Program-made: the position numbers and the translations under genes
Origin: Streptomyces sp. XY006
GTDB lineage: Bacteria; Actinomycetota; Actinomycetes; Streptomycetales; Streptomycetaceae
DNA: 64,000 bases
Reading direction: 5' to 3'
Assembly (NCBI RefSeq): GCF_002237655.1
Contig: NZ_NOKT01000003.1
Span: 296,370 to 360,369 of the forward strand
Notes under the pieces: model-generated
Told to the model about the DNA's origin: nothing
Database searches by the model: none
The model's input: the letters and a program-made list of their open reading frames with translations, nothing else
Shown here: in pieces, positions 26,332 through 36,458 of the stretch
Layout of the letters: the number at the start of each line of letters is the position of its first letter
Position numbering within the stretch: position 1 is the first letter of the stretch

Positions 26332-26598
26332 TCAGGCCCGGCCGGCCAGTTCGAAACCGGCCTCGTCGACGGCGGCGCGGACGGCCTCCTCGTCGACGGC
26401 GGCGCGGACGGCCTCCTCGTCGAGCGGGGCCGCGGAGACGACGGTGACCTCGCCGGTGGAGGCGACGGCCGTCACCGAACTGACGCCGGACAGCTGGGAG
26501 AGCTCGCCGGAGACGGCGCCCTCGCAGTGTCCGCAGCTCATGCCGCTCACCTTGTAGACGGTGGTGACGGGGCCCGTGGTGTCGGTCTGGGCGGTCAT
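26332..26598 (-). CDS. copZ: Copper chaperone (HMA domain) with internal 9-residue duplication
   Basis: An 88-residue ferredoxin-fold copper chaperone. The metal site is GMSCGHC (Cys22, Cys25). It should deliver Cu(I) to the CopA HMA domain. Residues 60-68 and 69-77 are identical DEEAVRAAV units, an exact 27-base tandem duplication (26368-26421) that lengthens the last helix compared with the usual single DEEAVRAAVDEAGF. It is directly downstream of the CsoR-type operator and upstream of copA. Confidence 0.92.
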   Translation of the reverse strand: MTAQTDTTGPVTTVYKVSGMSCGHCEGAVSGELSQLSGVSSVTAVASTGEVTVVSAAPLDEEAVRAAVDEEAVRAAVDEAGFELAGRA

Positions 26599-26665
26599 GT
26601 CGTTACTCCTCGTCGAGGCGTGTGGGGCCGTGGGGGGCCCTGGGGGCTCCCACCTCGTCCCACTG

Positions 26666-26680
26666 TACCCCTAGGGGGTA
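26666..26680. promoter_or_regulatory. CsoR-type copper operator upstream of copZ
   Basis: TACCCCTAGGGGGTA is a near-perfect inverted repeat with the C-run/TA/G-run pattern of CsoR operators. It lies 68 bases before copZ. CsoR bound here would repress copZ-copA until Cu(I) binds; no csoR gene is in the window. Confidence 0.8.
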
Positions 26681-26783
26681 TCGGTTTCACGCCGCGTCGA
26701 GTCCGGGCCGTTAGCGTCTGACTCCCGGGAGCAGGCGGACGCCCCGCCCCCGGGACACGACGCGAACGGAAGGCGGGTGGGTC

Positions 26784-27827
26784 ATGCGGGCCGTGGTGTT
26801 CGAGCGGTACGGGGAGGAGGCCGAGGTCCGGGAGGTCGCCGACCCGGAGCCCGCGGACCACGGGGTGGTCGTCCGGGTCGAGGCCACCGGGCTGTGCCGC
26901 AGCGACTGGCACGGCTGGCAGGGCCACGACCCGGACATCACCCTCCCGCATGTCCCCGGGCACGAACTGGCCGGCGTCGTCGAGGCCGTGGGCGCCCGGG
27001 TGGGCCGGTGGCGGCCCGGCGACCGGGTCACCGTGCCGTTCATCTGCGCCTGCGGCACCTGCCCGTCCTGCGCGGGCGGCGATCACCAGGTGTGCGAGCG
27101 CCAGACCCAGCCCGGCTTCACGCACTGGGGCTCCTTCGCCCAGTACGTGGCGCTGGACCACGCCGACGTGAACCTCGTGGCGCTGCCCGAGGAGATGTCC
27201 TTCGCCACGGCGGCCTCGCTCGGCTGCCGGTTCGCCACGGCGTACCGGGCGGTGGTGCAGCAGGGCAGGGTCGCCGCGGGGGAGTGGGTCGCGGTGCACG
27301 GCTGCGGCGGGGTGGGACTGTCGGCCGTGATGATCGCGGCCGCCGCGGGCGCCCGGGTCGTGGCGGTGGACGTCTCACCCGGAGCCCTGGAACTGGCGCG
27401 GGGGTTCGGCGCGGCCCACTGCGTCGACGCGGGCGCCGTGCCGGACGGCGCCGCGGCGGTCCGCGACCTCACCGGCGGCGGTGCGCACCTCTCGCTCGAC
27501 GCCCTCGGCGCACCGGCCACGTGTGCCGCCTCCGTGAACGGCCTGCGCCGCCGCGGCCGCCACGTCCAGGTCGGGCTGCTGCCCTCGCCGGACGGCACGA
27601 CACCGGTGCCGATGGCCCGGGCGATCGCCCTGGAGCTCGAACTCCTCGGCAGCCACGGCATGGCCGCGCACACGTACCCGCCGATGCTGGAACTGGTCCG
27701 CAGCGCGGTGCTGCGCCCGGACCTGCTGGTGACGTCCACCATCCCCCTCGCCGAGGCCCCGTCGGCGCTGGCGGCCATGGGGACGGCGCGGGGAGCGGGG
27801 GTAACGGTCATCGAGCCCTGGAACTGA
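26784..27827 (+). CDS. Zinc-dependent alcohol dehydrogenase (MDR family)
   Basis: A 347-residue medium-chain dehydrogenase. The catalytic zinc site is in TGLCRSDWHGW and GHELAGVVEAVG, the structural zinc cysteines in CACGTCPSCAGGDHQVC, and the NAD-binding loop is VHGCGGVGLSAVMIA. It oxidises an alcohol with NAD(P). ATG 26784 follows AAGGCGGG. It is divergent from the copper genes; a 10-base-pair hairpin follows at 27929-27954. Substrate not determinable. Confidence 0.9.
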   Translation: MRAVVFERYGEEAEVREVADPEPADHGVVVRVEATGLCRSDWHGWQGHDPDITLPHVPGHELAGVVEAVGARVGRWRPGDRVTVPFICACGTCPSCAGGDHQVCERQTQPGFTHWGSFAQYVALDHADVNLVALPEEMSFATAASLGCRFATAYRAVVQQGRVAAGEWVAVHGCGGVGLSAVMIAAAAGARVVAVDVSPGALELARGFGAAHCVDAGAVPDGAAAVRDLTGGGAHLSLDALGAPATCAASVNGLRRRGRHVQVGLLPSPDGTTPVPMARAIALELELLGSHGMAAHTYPPMLELVRSAVLRPDLLVTSTIPLAEAPSALAAMGTARGAGVTVIEPWN

Positions 27828-27928
27828 GTCCCCGCCGACAGCCCGAAGGTTGAGCACCCCGCCGGCCCGGCACCCCACCGGCCCTGCGGCCTGGCGGCCC
27901 CGCGCGCCCCCACGCCCCCGCAAACGAC

Positions 27929-27954
27929 CGTGCCCCACGCAGCGGTGGGGCACG
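27929..27954. terminator. Terminator hairpin between convergent genes
   Basis: CGTGCCCCAC and GTGGGGCACG form a perfect 10-base-pair stem with a 6-base loop, between the alcohol dehydrogenase (+) and the small HTH gene (-). Confidence 0.7.
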
Positions 27955-28017
27955 AGGTCGGGCACGGGACGGCTCAGCCGATTCAATCCGCTCAGCCGGC
28001 TCGGTAGGCCGGCCGGC

Positions 28018-28218
28018 TCAGTCGGCTCTCCGGTTGCGGTTGCCCGGCCGGGAGGCGACCCAGGCCCGGACGGTGTCGGCGTACCAGTACGGTTTGCCGC
28101 TCTCGACATGGTCGGGCGGGGGCAGCAGACCGTGTTTGCGGTAGGACCGCACGGTGTCGGGCTGCACCCGGATGTGTGCCGCGATCTCCTTGTACGACCA
28201 GAGCCTTCGGTCGGTCAT
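28018..28218 (-). CDS. Small helix-turn-helix protein (excisionase/MerR-like)
   Basis: A 66-residue DNA-binding protein with a MerR/excisionase-like winged helix: WSYKEIAAHIRVQPDTVRSY is the helix-turn-helix, and HGLLPPPDHVESGKPYWYAD matches the wing and YW motif. ATG 28218 has a strong GGGGAGG upstream; the longer open frame is unsupported. No phage genes are nearby, so a housekeeping regulator is likelier than an excisionase. It is divergent from the inositol operon across a 412-base regulatory gap. Confidence 0.85.
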   Translation of the reverse strand: MTDRRLWSYKEIAAHIRVQPDTVRSYRKHGLLPPPDHVESGKPYWYADTVRAWVASRPGNRNRRAD

Positions 28219-28630
28219 GACGTGTACCTCCCCGCGTGCGCCACGGCGGCGGCCGGGGGCGGCCGTCCGGGGGAGCCGGGCGCTGCGCTGGTGATCAACA
28301 AGCCTGTGTCCGGTCAACGACCCCTCCCGGACACAGGGCAGGGTCTGTGCGCGGGTGTGACGGAAGACCCGCGTACGCGCGACATGTGTGACAGGAAGAG
28401 GGTGTTTGTGACACAGCCGGGGCAAAGGCGTACGCCGGAGCGTCGGCGGGGCATCTTGACGCGGCCCGGAGAGGCGGATCGGGGTCCGGGGCCGAAGACT
28501 ACGCAGGAGAAGGACCAGGGAATGCCGAAAGCGCTGTCATGATCTGGTCCGAATGTCCGGACAAAACATTGACAGGGCTTCGGGAAGGGGGCTACAAAGC
28601 CGGGGAGAGCCGAACACCGAGGGGACACCG
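28219..28630. other. 412-base divergent regulatory region, HTH gene / iolC
   Basis: Holds an 11-base-pair inverted repeat CCTGTGTCCGG/CCGGACACAGG (28303-28313, 28327-28337), three copies of a TGTGAC motif (about 28356, 28387 and 28407, the last within TGTGACACA), a TGTCCGGACA palindrome (28554-28563) and a sigma-70-like promoter. The shared GTCCGG core suggests several sites for one regulator. Confidence 0.6.
28554..28598 (+). promoter_or_regulatory. iol operon promoter with overlapping palindromic operator
   Basis: TTGACA at 28569-28574 and TACAAA at 28593-28598, 18 bases apart, form a vegetative-type promoter 32 bases before iolC. The perfect palindrome TGTCCGGACA (28554-28563) lies just upstream of the -35 box, a natural place for repressor binding. 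The regulator is not in the window. Confidence 0.65.
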
Positions 28631-29581
28631 ATGGCGTACGACCTGATCACCATGGGGCGGATCGGAGTGGATCTGTATCCGCTGCAGACGGGCGTCCCGC
28701 TGCCGCAGGTCACGTCCTTCGGCAAGTTCCTCGGCGGTTCGGCGAGCAACGTCGCGGTCGCCGCGGCCCGCCTGGGACGCCGCACCGCGGTGATCACCCG
28801 GACCGGCGACGACCCCTTCGGCGCCTACCTGCACGAGGCGCTGCGGGGCTTCGGCGTGGACGACCGCTGGGTCACCCCCGTCCCCGGCCTGCCCACCCCG
28901 GTCACCTTCTGCGAGATCTTCCCGCCGGACGACTTCCCGCTGTACTTCTACCGGCAGCCCAAGGCCCCCGACCTGGAGATCGACGCCCACGAACTGGACC
29001 TCGACGCCCTCCGCGAGGCCCGCGTCTTCTGGATCACCGGCACGGGCCTGAGCGAGGAGCCCAGCCGGACGGCGACCCTCGCGGCCCTCGCCCACCGCGC
29101 CAAGTCCGGCCCGACCGTCTTCGACCTCGACTGGCGCCCCATGTTCTGGACGGACCCGGCACAGGCCCGCCCCTTCTACGAGGAGGCCCTGCGCCACACC
29201 ACCGTCGCGGTCGGCAACCTCGACGAGGTGGAGGTCGCCACCGGCGTGCGCGAACCCCACGCCGCCGCCCGCGCGCTGCTGGACGCCGGCGTCGAGCTGG
29301 CCGTCGTCAAGCAGGGACCCAAGGGCGTCCTGGCGGTGAACAGGGCCGGGGAGAGCGCCGAGGTCCCGCCGCTGCCGGTGAACGTGCTCAACGGCCTCGG
29401 CGCCGGAGACGCCTTCGGCGGTTCCCTCGTCCACGGCCTGCTGGCCGGCTGGGACCTGGAGAAGACCATGCGGCACGCCAACGCCGCGGGCGCCATCGTC
29501 GCCTCCCGCCTGGAGTGCTCCTCCGCGATGCCCACCCCGGACGAGATCGAGGCGGCCGTCGGCGCGGGGGCCGTGCAGTGA
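28631..29581 (+). CDS. iolC: 5-dehydro-2-deoxygluconokinase
   Basis: A 316-residue PfkB kinase of myo-inositol catabolism that phosphorylates 5-dehydro-2-deoxygluconate. N-terminal signature GGSASNVAVAAARLG and C-terminal NGLGAGDAFGGSLV with the catalytic Asp are present; the N-terminus MAYDLITMGRIGVDLYPLQ is typical of IolC. ATG 28631 is chosen over the upstream frame start because the kinase fold begins here. First gene of the operon; its TGA overlaps the next GTG by 4 bases. Confidence 0.93.
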   Translation: MAYDLITMGRIGVDLYPLQTGVPLPQVTSFGKFLGGSASNVAVAAARLGRRTAVITRTGDDPFGAYLHEALRGFGVDDRWVTPVPGLPTPVTFCEIFPPDDFPLYFYRQPKAPDLEIDAHELDLDALREARVFWITGTGLSEEPSRTATLAALAHRAKSGPTVFDLDWRPMFWTDPAQARPFYEEALRHTTVAVGNLDEVEVATGVREPHAAARALLDAGVELAVVKQGPKGVLAVNRAGESAEVPPLPVNVLNGLGAGDAFGGSLVHGLLAGWDLEKTMRHANAAGAIVASRLECSSAMPTPDEIEAAVGAGAVQ

Positions 29582-30459
29582 GCGTCGACGTCTCCGCACT
29601 CGTCCGCCTGCGCAGCCGCCACCCGGAGGCGATCGCCGAGGCCGCCGCCCGGCGCACCCGCCGGCCGCTGCTCGACGACACCGGCCGGCTGATGATCGTC
29701 GCCGCCGACCACCCGGCCCGCGGCGCCCTCGGCGTCGGCGGCCGCGGCCTCGCCATGGCCAACCGCGCCGACCTCCTCGAACGCCTCTGCCTGGCCCTCT
29801 CCCGCCCGGGCGTGGACGGCGTCCTGGCCACCGCCGACATCCTCGACGACCTGCTCCTGCTCGGCGCGCTCGACGGCAAGGTCGTCATGGGCTCGATGAA
29901 CCGCGGCGGTCTCCAGGGCGCCCGCTTCGAACTCGACGACCGCTTCACCGGCCACCGCCCCGAGGACATCGAGCGCCTCGGCTTCGACGCGGGCAAGCTG
30001 CTGCTGCGCATCGACTACGACGACCCGGGCTCGCTGACCACGCTGGAGTCCACCGCCCGGGCCGTTAACGCCATGGCGGCCCGCCGGCTGCCCGTCTTCG
30101 TCGAGCCGTTCATCAGCCGCCGCGACGAGACGGGCAGGCTGCGCAACGACCTGTCCGCCGAGGCCGTCACCCGGTCGATCGCCATCGCCTCGGGCCTGGG
30201 CGGCAGCTCCGCCTACACCTGGCTGAAGGTGCCGGTCACCGACAACCCCGACGACATGGCCGAGGTCATGGCGACCTCCACGCTGCCCGCCGTGCTGCTC
30301 GGCGGGGAGGTCGGGGACGACCAGGACGGGGCGTACGAGAAATGGCGCGGTGCTCTCCAACTGCCCACCGTGTGCGGGCTGGTGGTGGGCCGCTCGCTGC
30401 TGTACCCGGCGGACGGCGACGTGGCCGCCGCCGTGGACACCGCCGTAGGACTGCTGTGA
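29578..30459 (+). CDS. Cgl0159-type (beta/alpha)8 protein, probable aldolase of inositol catabolism
   Basis: A 293-residue TIM-barrel protein of the Cgl0159 family, found in actinobacterial inositol clusters. LMIVAADHPARGAL, GKVVMGSMNRGG, VEPFISRRDETG and the lysine strand YTWLKVPVTD resemble class I aldolases of the DeoC/LacD type. In this operon it takes the position of IolJ, so it probably cleaves 2-deoxy-5-keto-gluconate 6-phosphate to dihydroxyacetone phosphate and malonic semialdehyde. That step is inferred from context. GTG 29578 overlaps the iolC stop. Confidence 0.85.
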   Translation: MSVDVSALVRLRSRHPEAIAEAAARRTRRPLLDDTGRLMIVAADHPARGALGVGGRGLAMANRADLLERLCLALSRPGVDGVLATADILDDLLLLGALDGKVVMGSMNRGGLQGARFELDDRFTGHRPEDIERLGFDAGKLLLRIDYDDPGSLTTLESTARAVNAMAARRLPVFVEPFISRRDETGRLRNDLSAEAVTRSIAIASGLGGSSAYTWLKVPVTDNPDDMAEVMATSTLPAVLLGGEVGDDQDGAYEKWRGALQLPTVCGLVVGRSLLYPADGDVAAAVDTAVGLL

Positions 30460-30469
30460 GGGCCTTTTC

Positions 30470-31282
30470 ATGACCAGTGAGCTGTACGTCCCCAAGGGCA
30501 CCACCACCGGTGTGAACTACGTCCTGGACATCGACCCCAAGCGGGCCGGCTGGACGCACAGCAGCCTGCGGATCGTGGAGCTCCCGCCGGACGGCACGCA
30601 CACCTTCACCACCGGCGACAGCGAGTGGATCGTGCTGCCGCTGCAGGGCGGTTGCACGGTGCGCGTGGAAGACGAGGAGTTCCCCCTCTCGGGCCGCCAG
30701 GACGTGTTCGCGTCGGTCACCGACTTCGCGTACGCGCCCCGGGACGCCCGGGTCCAGATCGCCTCCGGCGCGGGAGGCCGCTTTGCTTTGGCAGGAGCGA
30801 AGTGCGAGCGACAACTCCCCGCCCGCTACGGCCCCGCGCCGGAGGTCCCCGTCGAGGAACGCGGCAGCGGCACCTGCCTGCGCCGTGTCCGCAACTTCGC
30901 CTCCGCGGACGCCTTCGACTGCGACCGACTCATCGCGGTCGAGGTGATCACGCCCGGCGGCAACTGGTCCTCCTACCCGCCGCACAAGCACGACGAGCAC
31001 CGGCCCGGCGAGGAGTCGGAACTGGAGGAGATCTACTACTTCGAGATCGACGGCCCGAACGGTTTCGGCTATCAGTGCGTATTCCCCTCGCGTGAGGGCG
31101 GATCCGACGTCCTCACGGAGGTCCGTTCCGGCGACGCCGTCCTCGTCCCCGACGGCTGGCACGGCCCGTCGATCGCCCAGCCCGGCCACGACATGTACTA
31201 CCTGAACGTGATGGCCGGGCCGGGGGAGACGCGGGAATGGCGGATCTGCTTCCACCCGGACCACACGGAGGGGTACCGATGA
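30470..31282 (+). CDS. iolB: 5-deoxy-glucuronate isomerase
   Basis: A 270-residue bicupin IolB that converts 5-deoxy-glucuronate to 5-dehydro-2-deoxygluconate. Family blocks are SEWIVLPLQGGCTV, GGNWSSYPPHKHDEHRPGEE (the metal-binding histidines) and DGWHGPSIAQPGHDMYYLNV. ATG 30470; its stop overlaps iolD by 4 bases (ATGA). Third gene of the operon. Confidence 0.95.
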   Translation: MTSELYVPKGTTTGVNYVLDIDPKRAGWTHSSLRIVELPPDGTHTFTTGDSEWIVLPLQGGCTVRVEDEEFPLSGRQDVFASVTDFAYAPRDARVQIASGAGGRFALAGAKCERQLPARYGPAPEVPVEERGSGTCLRRVRNFASADAFDCDRLIAVEVITPGGNWSSYPPHKHDEHRPGEESELEEIYYFEIDGPNGFGYQCVFPSREGGSDVLTEVRSGDAVLVPDGWHGPSIAQPGHDMYYLNVMAGPGETREWRICFHPDHTEGYR

Positions 31283-33156
31283 CCACCCGTCTGACCGTCG
31301 CACAAGCGCTGGTCCGTTTCCTCGCCGCCCAGTACACCGAGCGCGACGGCGCCCGCCGGCGGCTCATCGGCGCCACCTGGGGCATCTTCGGCCACGGCAA
31401 CGTCGCCGGCCTCGGCCAGGCGCTGCTGGAGCACGCCGGGCGGATGCCGTTCCACCAGGGCCGCAACGAACAGGCCATGGTGCACGCGGCGGTCGGCTAC
31501 GCCCGCCAGTCCAACCGCCTGTCCACGCACGCGGTGACGACCTCCATCGGCCCGGGCGCCACCAACCTGGTCACCGGCGCGGCCCTCGCGACCATCAACC
31601 ACCTGCCGGTGCTGCTCCTGCCCGGCGACGTCTTCGCCACCCGCCCCGCCGACCCGGTCCTGCAGCAACTGGAGGTGCCGTACGCGGGTGACGTGTCGGT
31701 CAACGACTGTCTGCGCCCGGTCTCCAGGTACTTCGACCGGATCACCCGCCCCGAGGCCCTGATCCCCTCGGCGCTGAACGCGATGCGCGTGCTCACCGAC
31801 CCCGTCGAGACCGGCGCCGTCACCCTCGCCCTGCCGCAGGACGTCCAGGCCGAGGCGTACGACTGGCCCGAGGAGTTCTTCGCCGAGCGCACCTGGACCG
31901 TCCGGCGGCCCGGCCCCGACCCGACGGAGCTGATGGACGCGGTGCACACGATCCGCGCGGCGAAGCGCCCGTTGGTCGTCGCGGGCGGCGGCGTCCACCA
32001 CAGCCGCGCCGAGGAGGCGCTCGCCGAGTTCGCCGAGGCCACCGGCATCCCGGTCGCCTCGACCCAGGCCGGCAAGGGCTCCCTGCGCCACGACCACCCC
32101 CAGGACGTCGGCGGCATCGGCCACACCGGCACGGCCACGGCGGACGAACTGGCCCGCACCGCCGACCTGGTGATCGGCGTCGGCACCCGCTACACCGACT
32201 TCACCACGGCCTCCGGCACCCTCTTCGCCCACCCGGACGTGCGGTTCCTGAACCTCAACATCGCGCCCTTCGACGGCCACAAGCTCGCCGGGCAGCCCCT
32301 CGTCGCGGACGCCCGCAGCGGCCTGCAGGAGCTCACCGGGGCCCTGCGCCTGCACGCGTACCGGGTCGCGGGCACCTACGCCACCGAGTACACCGAGGAC
32401 AAGGAGCGCTGGGAGCAGCGCGTCGACGCCTGCTACGAGGTGGACGAACCGGACACCCGCCCCACCCAGCCCCAGGTCCTCGGCGCCCTGGACGCCCTCG
32501 TCGACGCGTCGGACATCCTGATCAACGCGGCCGGCTCCCTCCCCGGCGACCTGCACAAGCTCTGGCGGACCCGGTCCCGCGACCAGTACCACCTGGAGTA
32601 CGGCTACTCCTGCATGGGCTACGAGATCCCGGCCGCGATCGGCGTGAAGCTGGCCGCCCCGGACCGGCCGGTGTGGGCCCTGGTCGGCGACGGCACGTAC
32701 CTGATGATGCCGACGGAGATCGTCACGGCCGTGCAGGAGGGCGTCGCGATCAAGGTGCTGATCATCCAGAACCACGGCTACGCCTCCATCGGCGGCCTGT
32801 CCGAGTCGGTCGGCGGCGAGCGCTTCGGCACGGCCTACCGCTACCCGTCGCAGGACGGCTCGTACACCGGCCCGCCGCTGCCCGTGGACCTCGCCGCCAA
32901 CGCCGCCAGCCTGGGCATGCGCGTCCTGCGCGCCAAGACCGTGCGGGACCTGCGCGAGGCCCTCGCCGAGGCCCGGGCCGCCGACACTCCCACATGTGTC
33001 TACGTGGAGACCCAAACGGCAGACACAGTGTCGGGCGCGCCCCCCGCGCAGGCCTGGTGGGATGTACCCGTGGCCGAGACCGCGACACGGCCGTCCGCGG
33101 TCAAGGCACGTGAGCTGTACGAACGGCACGTCTCCACCCGACGCCGCCATCTGTGA
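31279..33156 (+). CDS. iolD: 3D-(3,5/4)-trihydroxycyclohexane-1,2-dione hydrolase
   Basis: A 625-residue thiamine-diphosphate enzyme that opens the inositol-derived ring. ThDP-family features are EQAMVHAAVGYARQ near the N-terminus, the central domain with GKGSLRHDHPQDVGGIGHTG, and the cofactor motif GDGTYLMMPTEIVTAVQEG ending in IIQNHGYASIG. ATG 31279 overlaps the iolB stop; the upstream frame extension overlaps iolB and is rejected. Fourth gene of the operon. Confidence 0.95.
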   Translation: MTTRLTVAQALVRFLAAQYTERDGARRRLIGATWGIFGHGNVAGLGQALLEHAGRMPFHQGRNEQAMVHAAVGYARQSNRLSTHAVTTSIGPGATNLVTGAALATINHLPVLLLPGDVFATRPADPVLQQLEVPYAGDVSVNDCLRPVSRYFDRITRPEALIPSALNAMRVLTDPVETGAVTLALPQDVQAEAYDWPEEFFAERTWTVRRPGPDPTELMDAVHTIRAAKRPLVVAGGGVHHSRAEEALAEFAEATGIPVASTQAGKGSLRHDHPQDVGGIGHTGTATADELARTADLVIGVGTRYTDFTTASGTLFAHPDVRFLNLNIAPFDGHKLAGQPLVADARSGLQELTGALRLHAYRVAGTYATEYTEDKERWEQRVDACYEVDEPDTRPTQPQVLGALDALVDASDILINAAGSLPGDLHKLWRTRSRDQYHLEYGYSCMGYEIPAAIGVKLAAPDRPVWALVGDGTYLMMPTEIVTAVQEGVAIKVLIIQNHGYASIGGLSESVGGERFGTAYRYPSQDGSYTGPPLPVDLAANAASLGMRVLRAKTVRDLREALAEARAADTPTCVYVETQTADTVSGAPPAQAWWDVPVAETATRPSAVKARELYERHVSTRRRHL

Positions 33157-33170
33157 AGGAGTTCCCGGCC

Positions 33171-34673
<1,503 letters not shown>

Positions 34674-34685
34674 CACCGGGTGCCA

Positions 34686-34720
34686 GGGGCCGTCCGCATC
34701 GCGGACGGCCCCACTTTTTT
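34686..34720 (+). terminator. Strong intrinsic terminator after the inositol operon
   Basis: GGGGCCGTCCGC and GCGGACGGCCCC form a perfect 12-base-pair stem with a 3-base loop, followed by AC and six T. This is a textbook rho-independent terminator, rare in such clear form in Streptomyces. Confidence 0.93.
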
Positions 34721-34871
34721 GCGCGCCGGGCCTGCGATTCCCGCACCCGCCGAATCCGTGCCGTGGAAGCGTTGACGCAACGTTAACGCGCGCAAGATCG
34801 CCAGTTCACAACGGATTTCGTAGGCAAACAGCCATTGACGTGATGGTTTCCGTCGATGTTGCATCCCTCAC

Positions 34872-36260
34872 GTGACCGACACCCTCACCCCTGTCGAGGC
34901 CGCCGTCGCGCAGGCGTCGGGCGGCCCCAAGAAGCTGAAGCGCTCCATCGGAGTCGTCGGCGGCACCCTCCTGACCCTCTCCTGCGTCACCCCGGCCTCC
35001 ACGCTGTTCGTGGTCGTCCCGGACCTGTTCGGCTCGCTCGGCACCGCCACGGCCCTGACGATCGCCGTCGGCTCCCTGCTCTGTATCGCCGTGGCGTTCT
35101 GCTACTCGGAGCTGGGCACCCTCGTCCCCAGCGCCGGCGGCGAGTACGCCATGGTCTCGACGCTGGCCGGGCGCCTCGCCGGCTGGCTGGTCTTCGTGCT
35201 GTCCCTGCTGGTCGTGATGATCGTCCCGCCGGTCATCGCGATGGGCACGGCCGACTACCTGGCCCCGCTGGTCCACCTCGACCCGTCCTGGACGGGCGCC
35301 TCGGTGATGCTCCTCGCCACCCTCGCCGGCCTGCTCGACCTGCGGGCCAACGCCTGGATCACCGGCGTCTTCCTGGTCCTGGAGGTCATCGCGGCCGCGG
35401 TCGTGGCGGTCCTGGGCTTCACGCACGCCGAGCGCGGCGCCGGCAGCCTGGTCTCGATGCAGGTGGCGGGCCCGGACGGCGCCCCCGACACGGTGACGGC
35501 CCTGCTGGTGGTCTCCGGCCTCGCGATCGCCCTGTTCGTCACGCAGGGCTTCTCCACGGCGGTCTACCTCTCCGAGGAACTGGAGAACCCCCGGCGCTCG
35601 GTGGCCCGTACCGTCCTGGCCACCCTCGCCATCTCCGCCGTGATCATCCTGGTCCCGGTCGCGGCCATCACCGTCGGCGCCCCCGACCTGGCCGCCCTGA
35701 CCGGTGGCGACATCTCCACCATGGTCACCGCCTGGTCCGACTCGGCCGTCGGCACGTTCGTCAGCCTCTGCGTGGCCCTGGCGATCATCAACGCCGGGAT
35801 CGTCATGGTCATCCAGAACTCCCGCGTGCTGTTCGCCTCGGCCCGCGACAAGGCCTGGCCCGCCCCGGTCAACTCCCTCTTCTCCCGCCTCGGCCGCTTC
35901 GGCTCCCCCTGGGTCTCGACCCTCGCCGTCGGCGTCCCCGGCGCGGCCCTGTGCTTCGTGAACCTGGACACCCTGTACGGCGTCACGGGCGTCTCCGTGA
36001 CGGGCATGTACCTGCTGGTCGCCGTCGCCGCCCTGCTCTCCCGCCGCGGCACCCACCGCCACACCCCGGCCTGGCGCATGCCCCTGTGGCCCGCGGCCCC
36101 GCTCCTGCTGATCGTGGTCCTGGTCTACATCCTCATCCAGCAAGAGCCGGCGTACCTGCTCTGGGCCGGCGGCATCACGGCGGCGGCCACCCTGTACTGG
36201 GCCCTGTACCTCCGCCCGCACCCGGAGACCCGCTGGCTGGTGTCGGTACCGGAGGAGTGA
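34872..36260 (+). CDS. APC-family amino acid/polyamine permease
   Basis: A 462-residue membrane protein with about 12 hydrophobic segments. The N-terminal SIGVVGGTLLTLSCVTPAST and GTLVPSAGGEYAMV match the unwound helix 1 and the helix 3 region of APC transporters, and FVTQGFSTAVYLSEELENPRRSVAR is the usual loop after helix 6. GTG 34872 has no strong ribosome site; the frame begins at the family start. It stands alone, between the inositol terminator and a dispersed intergenic repeat. Substrate unknown. Confidence 0.88.
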   Translation: MTDTLTPVEAAVAQASGGPKKLKRSIGVVGGTLLTLSCVTPASTLFVVVPDLFGSLGTATALTIAVGSLLCIAVAFCYSELGTLVPSAGGEYAMVSTLAGRLAGWLVFVLSLLVVMIVPPVIAMGTADYLAPLVHLDPSWTGASVMLLATLAGLLDLRANAWITGVFLVLEVIAAAVVAVLGFTHAERGAGSLVSMQVAGPDGAPDTVTALLVVSGLAIALFVTQGFSTAVYLSEELENPRRSVARTVLATLAISAVIILVPVAAITVGAPDLAALTGGDISTMVTAWSDSAVGTFVSLCVALAIINAGIVMVIQNSRVLFASARDKAWPAPVNSLFSRLGRFGSPWVSTLAVGVPGAALCFVNLDTLYGVTGVSVTGMYLLVAVAALLSRRGTHRHTPAWRMPLWPAAPLLLIVVLVYILIQQEPAYLLWAGGITAAATLYWALYLRPHPETRWLVSVPEE

Positions 36261-36263
36261 GGG

Positions 36264-36337
36264 GACGCCCGCAAGGGGCGCGGGGAACTGCGCGAACAGC
36301 CCCCGAGCACCCGCACCCGGCAACGCACAGCCCCCGC
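36264..36337 (+). repeat. Dispersed Streptomyces intergenic repeat
   Basis: The segment containing GCAAGGGGCGCGGGGAACTG, CGCGAACAGCCCCCGAGCAC and CCGCACCCGG is recognisable as an intergenic repeat found in many copies in Streptomyces genomes, usually just after a stop codon. Its function is not known; mRNA 3'-end structure has been a natural guess. Confidence 0.6.
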
Positions 36338-36458
36338 CGAGCTCGAAGCCGTACACCACCCGCAGTACGCCGAAGACTCCGTGTACACCCCTGGAAGGCC
36401 CCGTACTTCGGTCTCCGGTCGACAACTCATCGACAGGTTCACCCCGTACCGTTGACGC

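Noticed and set aside
23840..26557. A 905-codon open frame on the + strand opposite copA and copZ
   Set aside because: High G+C removes stop codons from shadow frames. The copA and copZ frames carry complete motifs; this one has none.
28018..28218. Small HTH gene as a phage excisionase marking an integrated element
   Set aside because: No integrase, att-like repeat, tRNA or phage gene is nearby; small MerR/excisionase-like proteins are common housekeeping genes in Streptomyces.
28355..28415. Three TGTGAC motifs as a CRISPR-like or iteron array
   Set aside because: Spacing is irregular (31 and about 20 bases) and copies are short; at most they are regulator half-sites, so they are only noted in the regulatory region.
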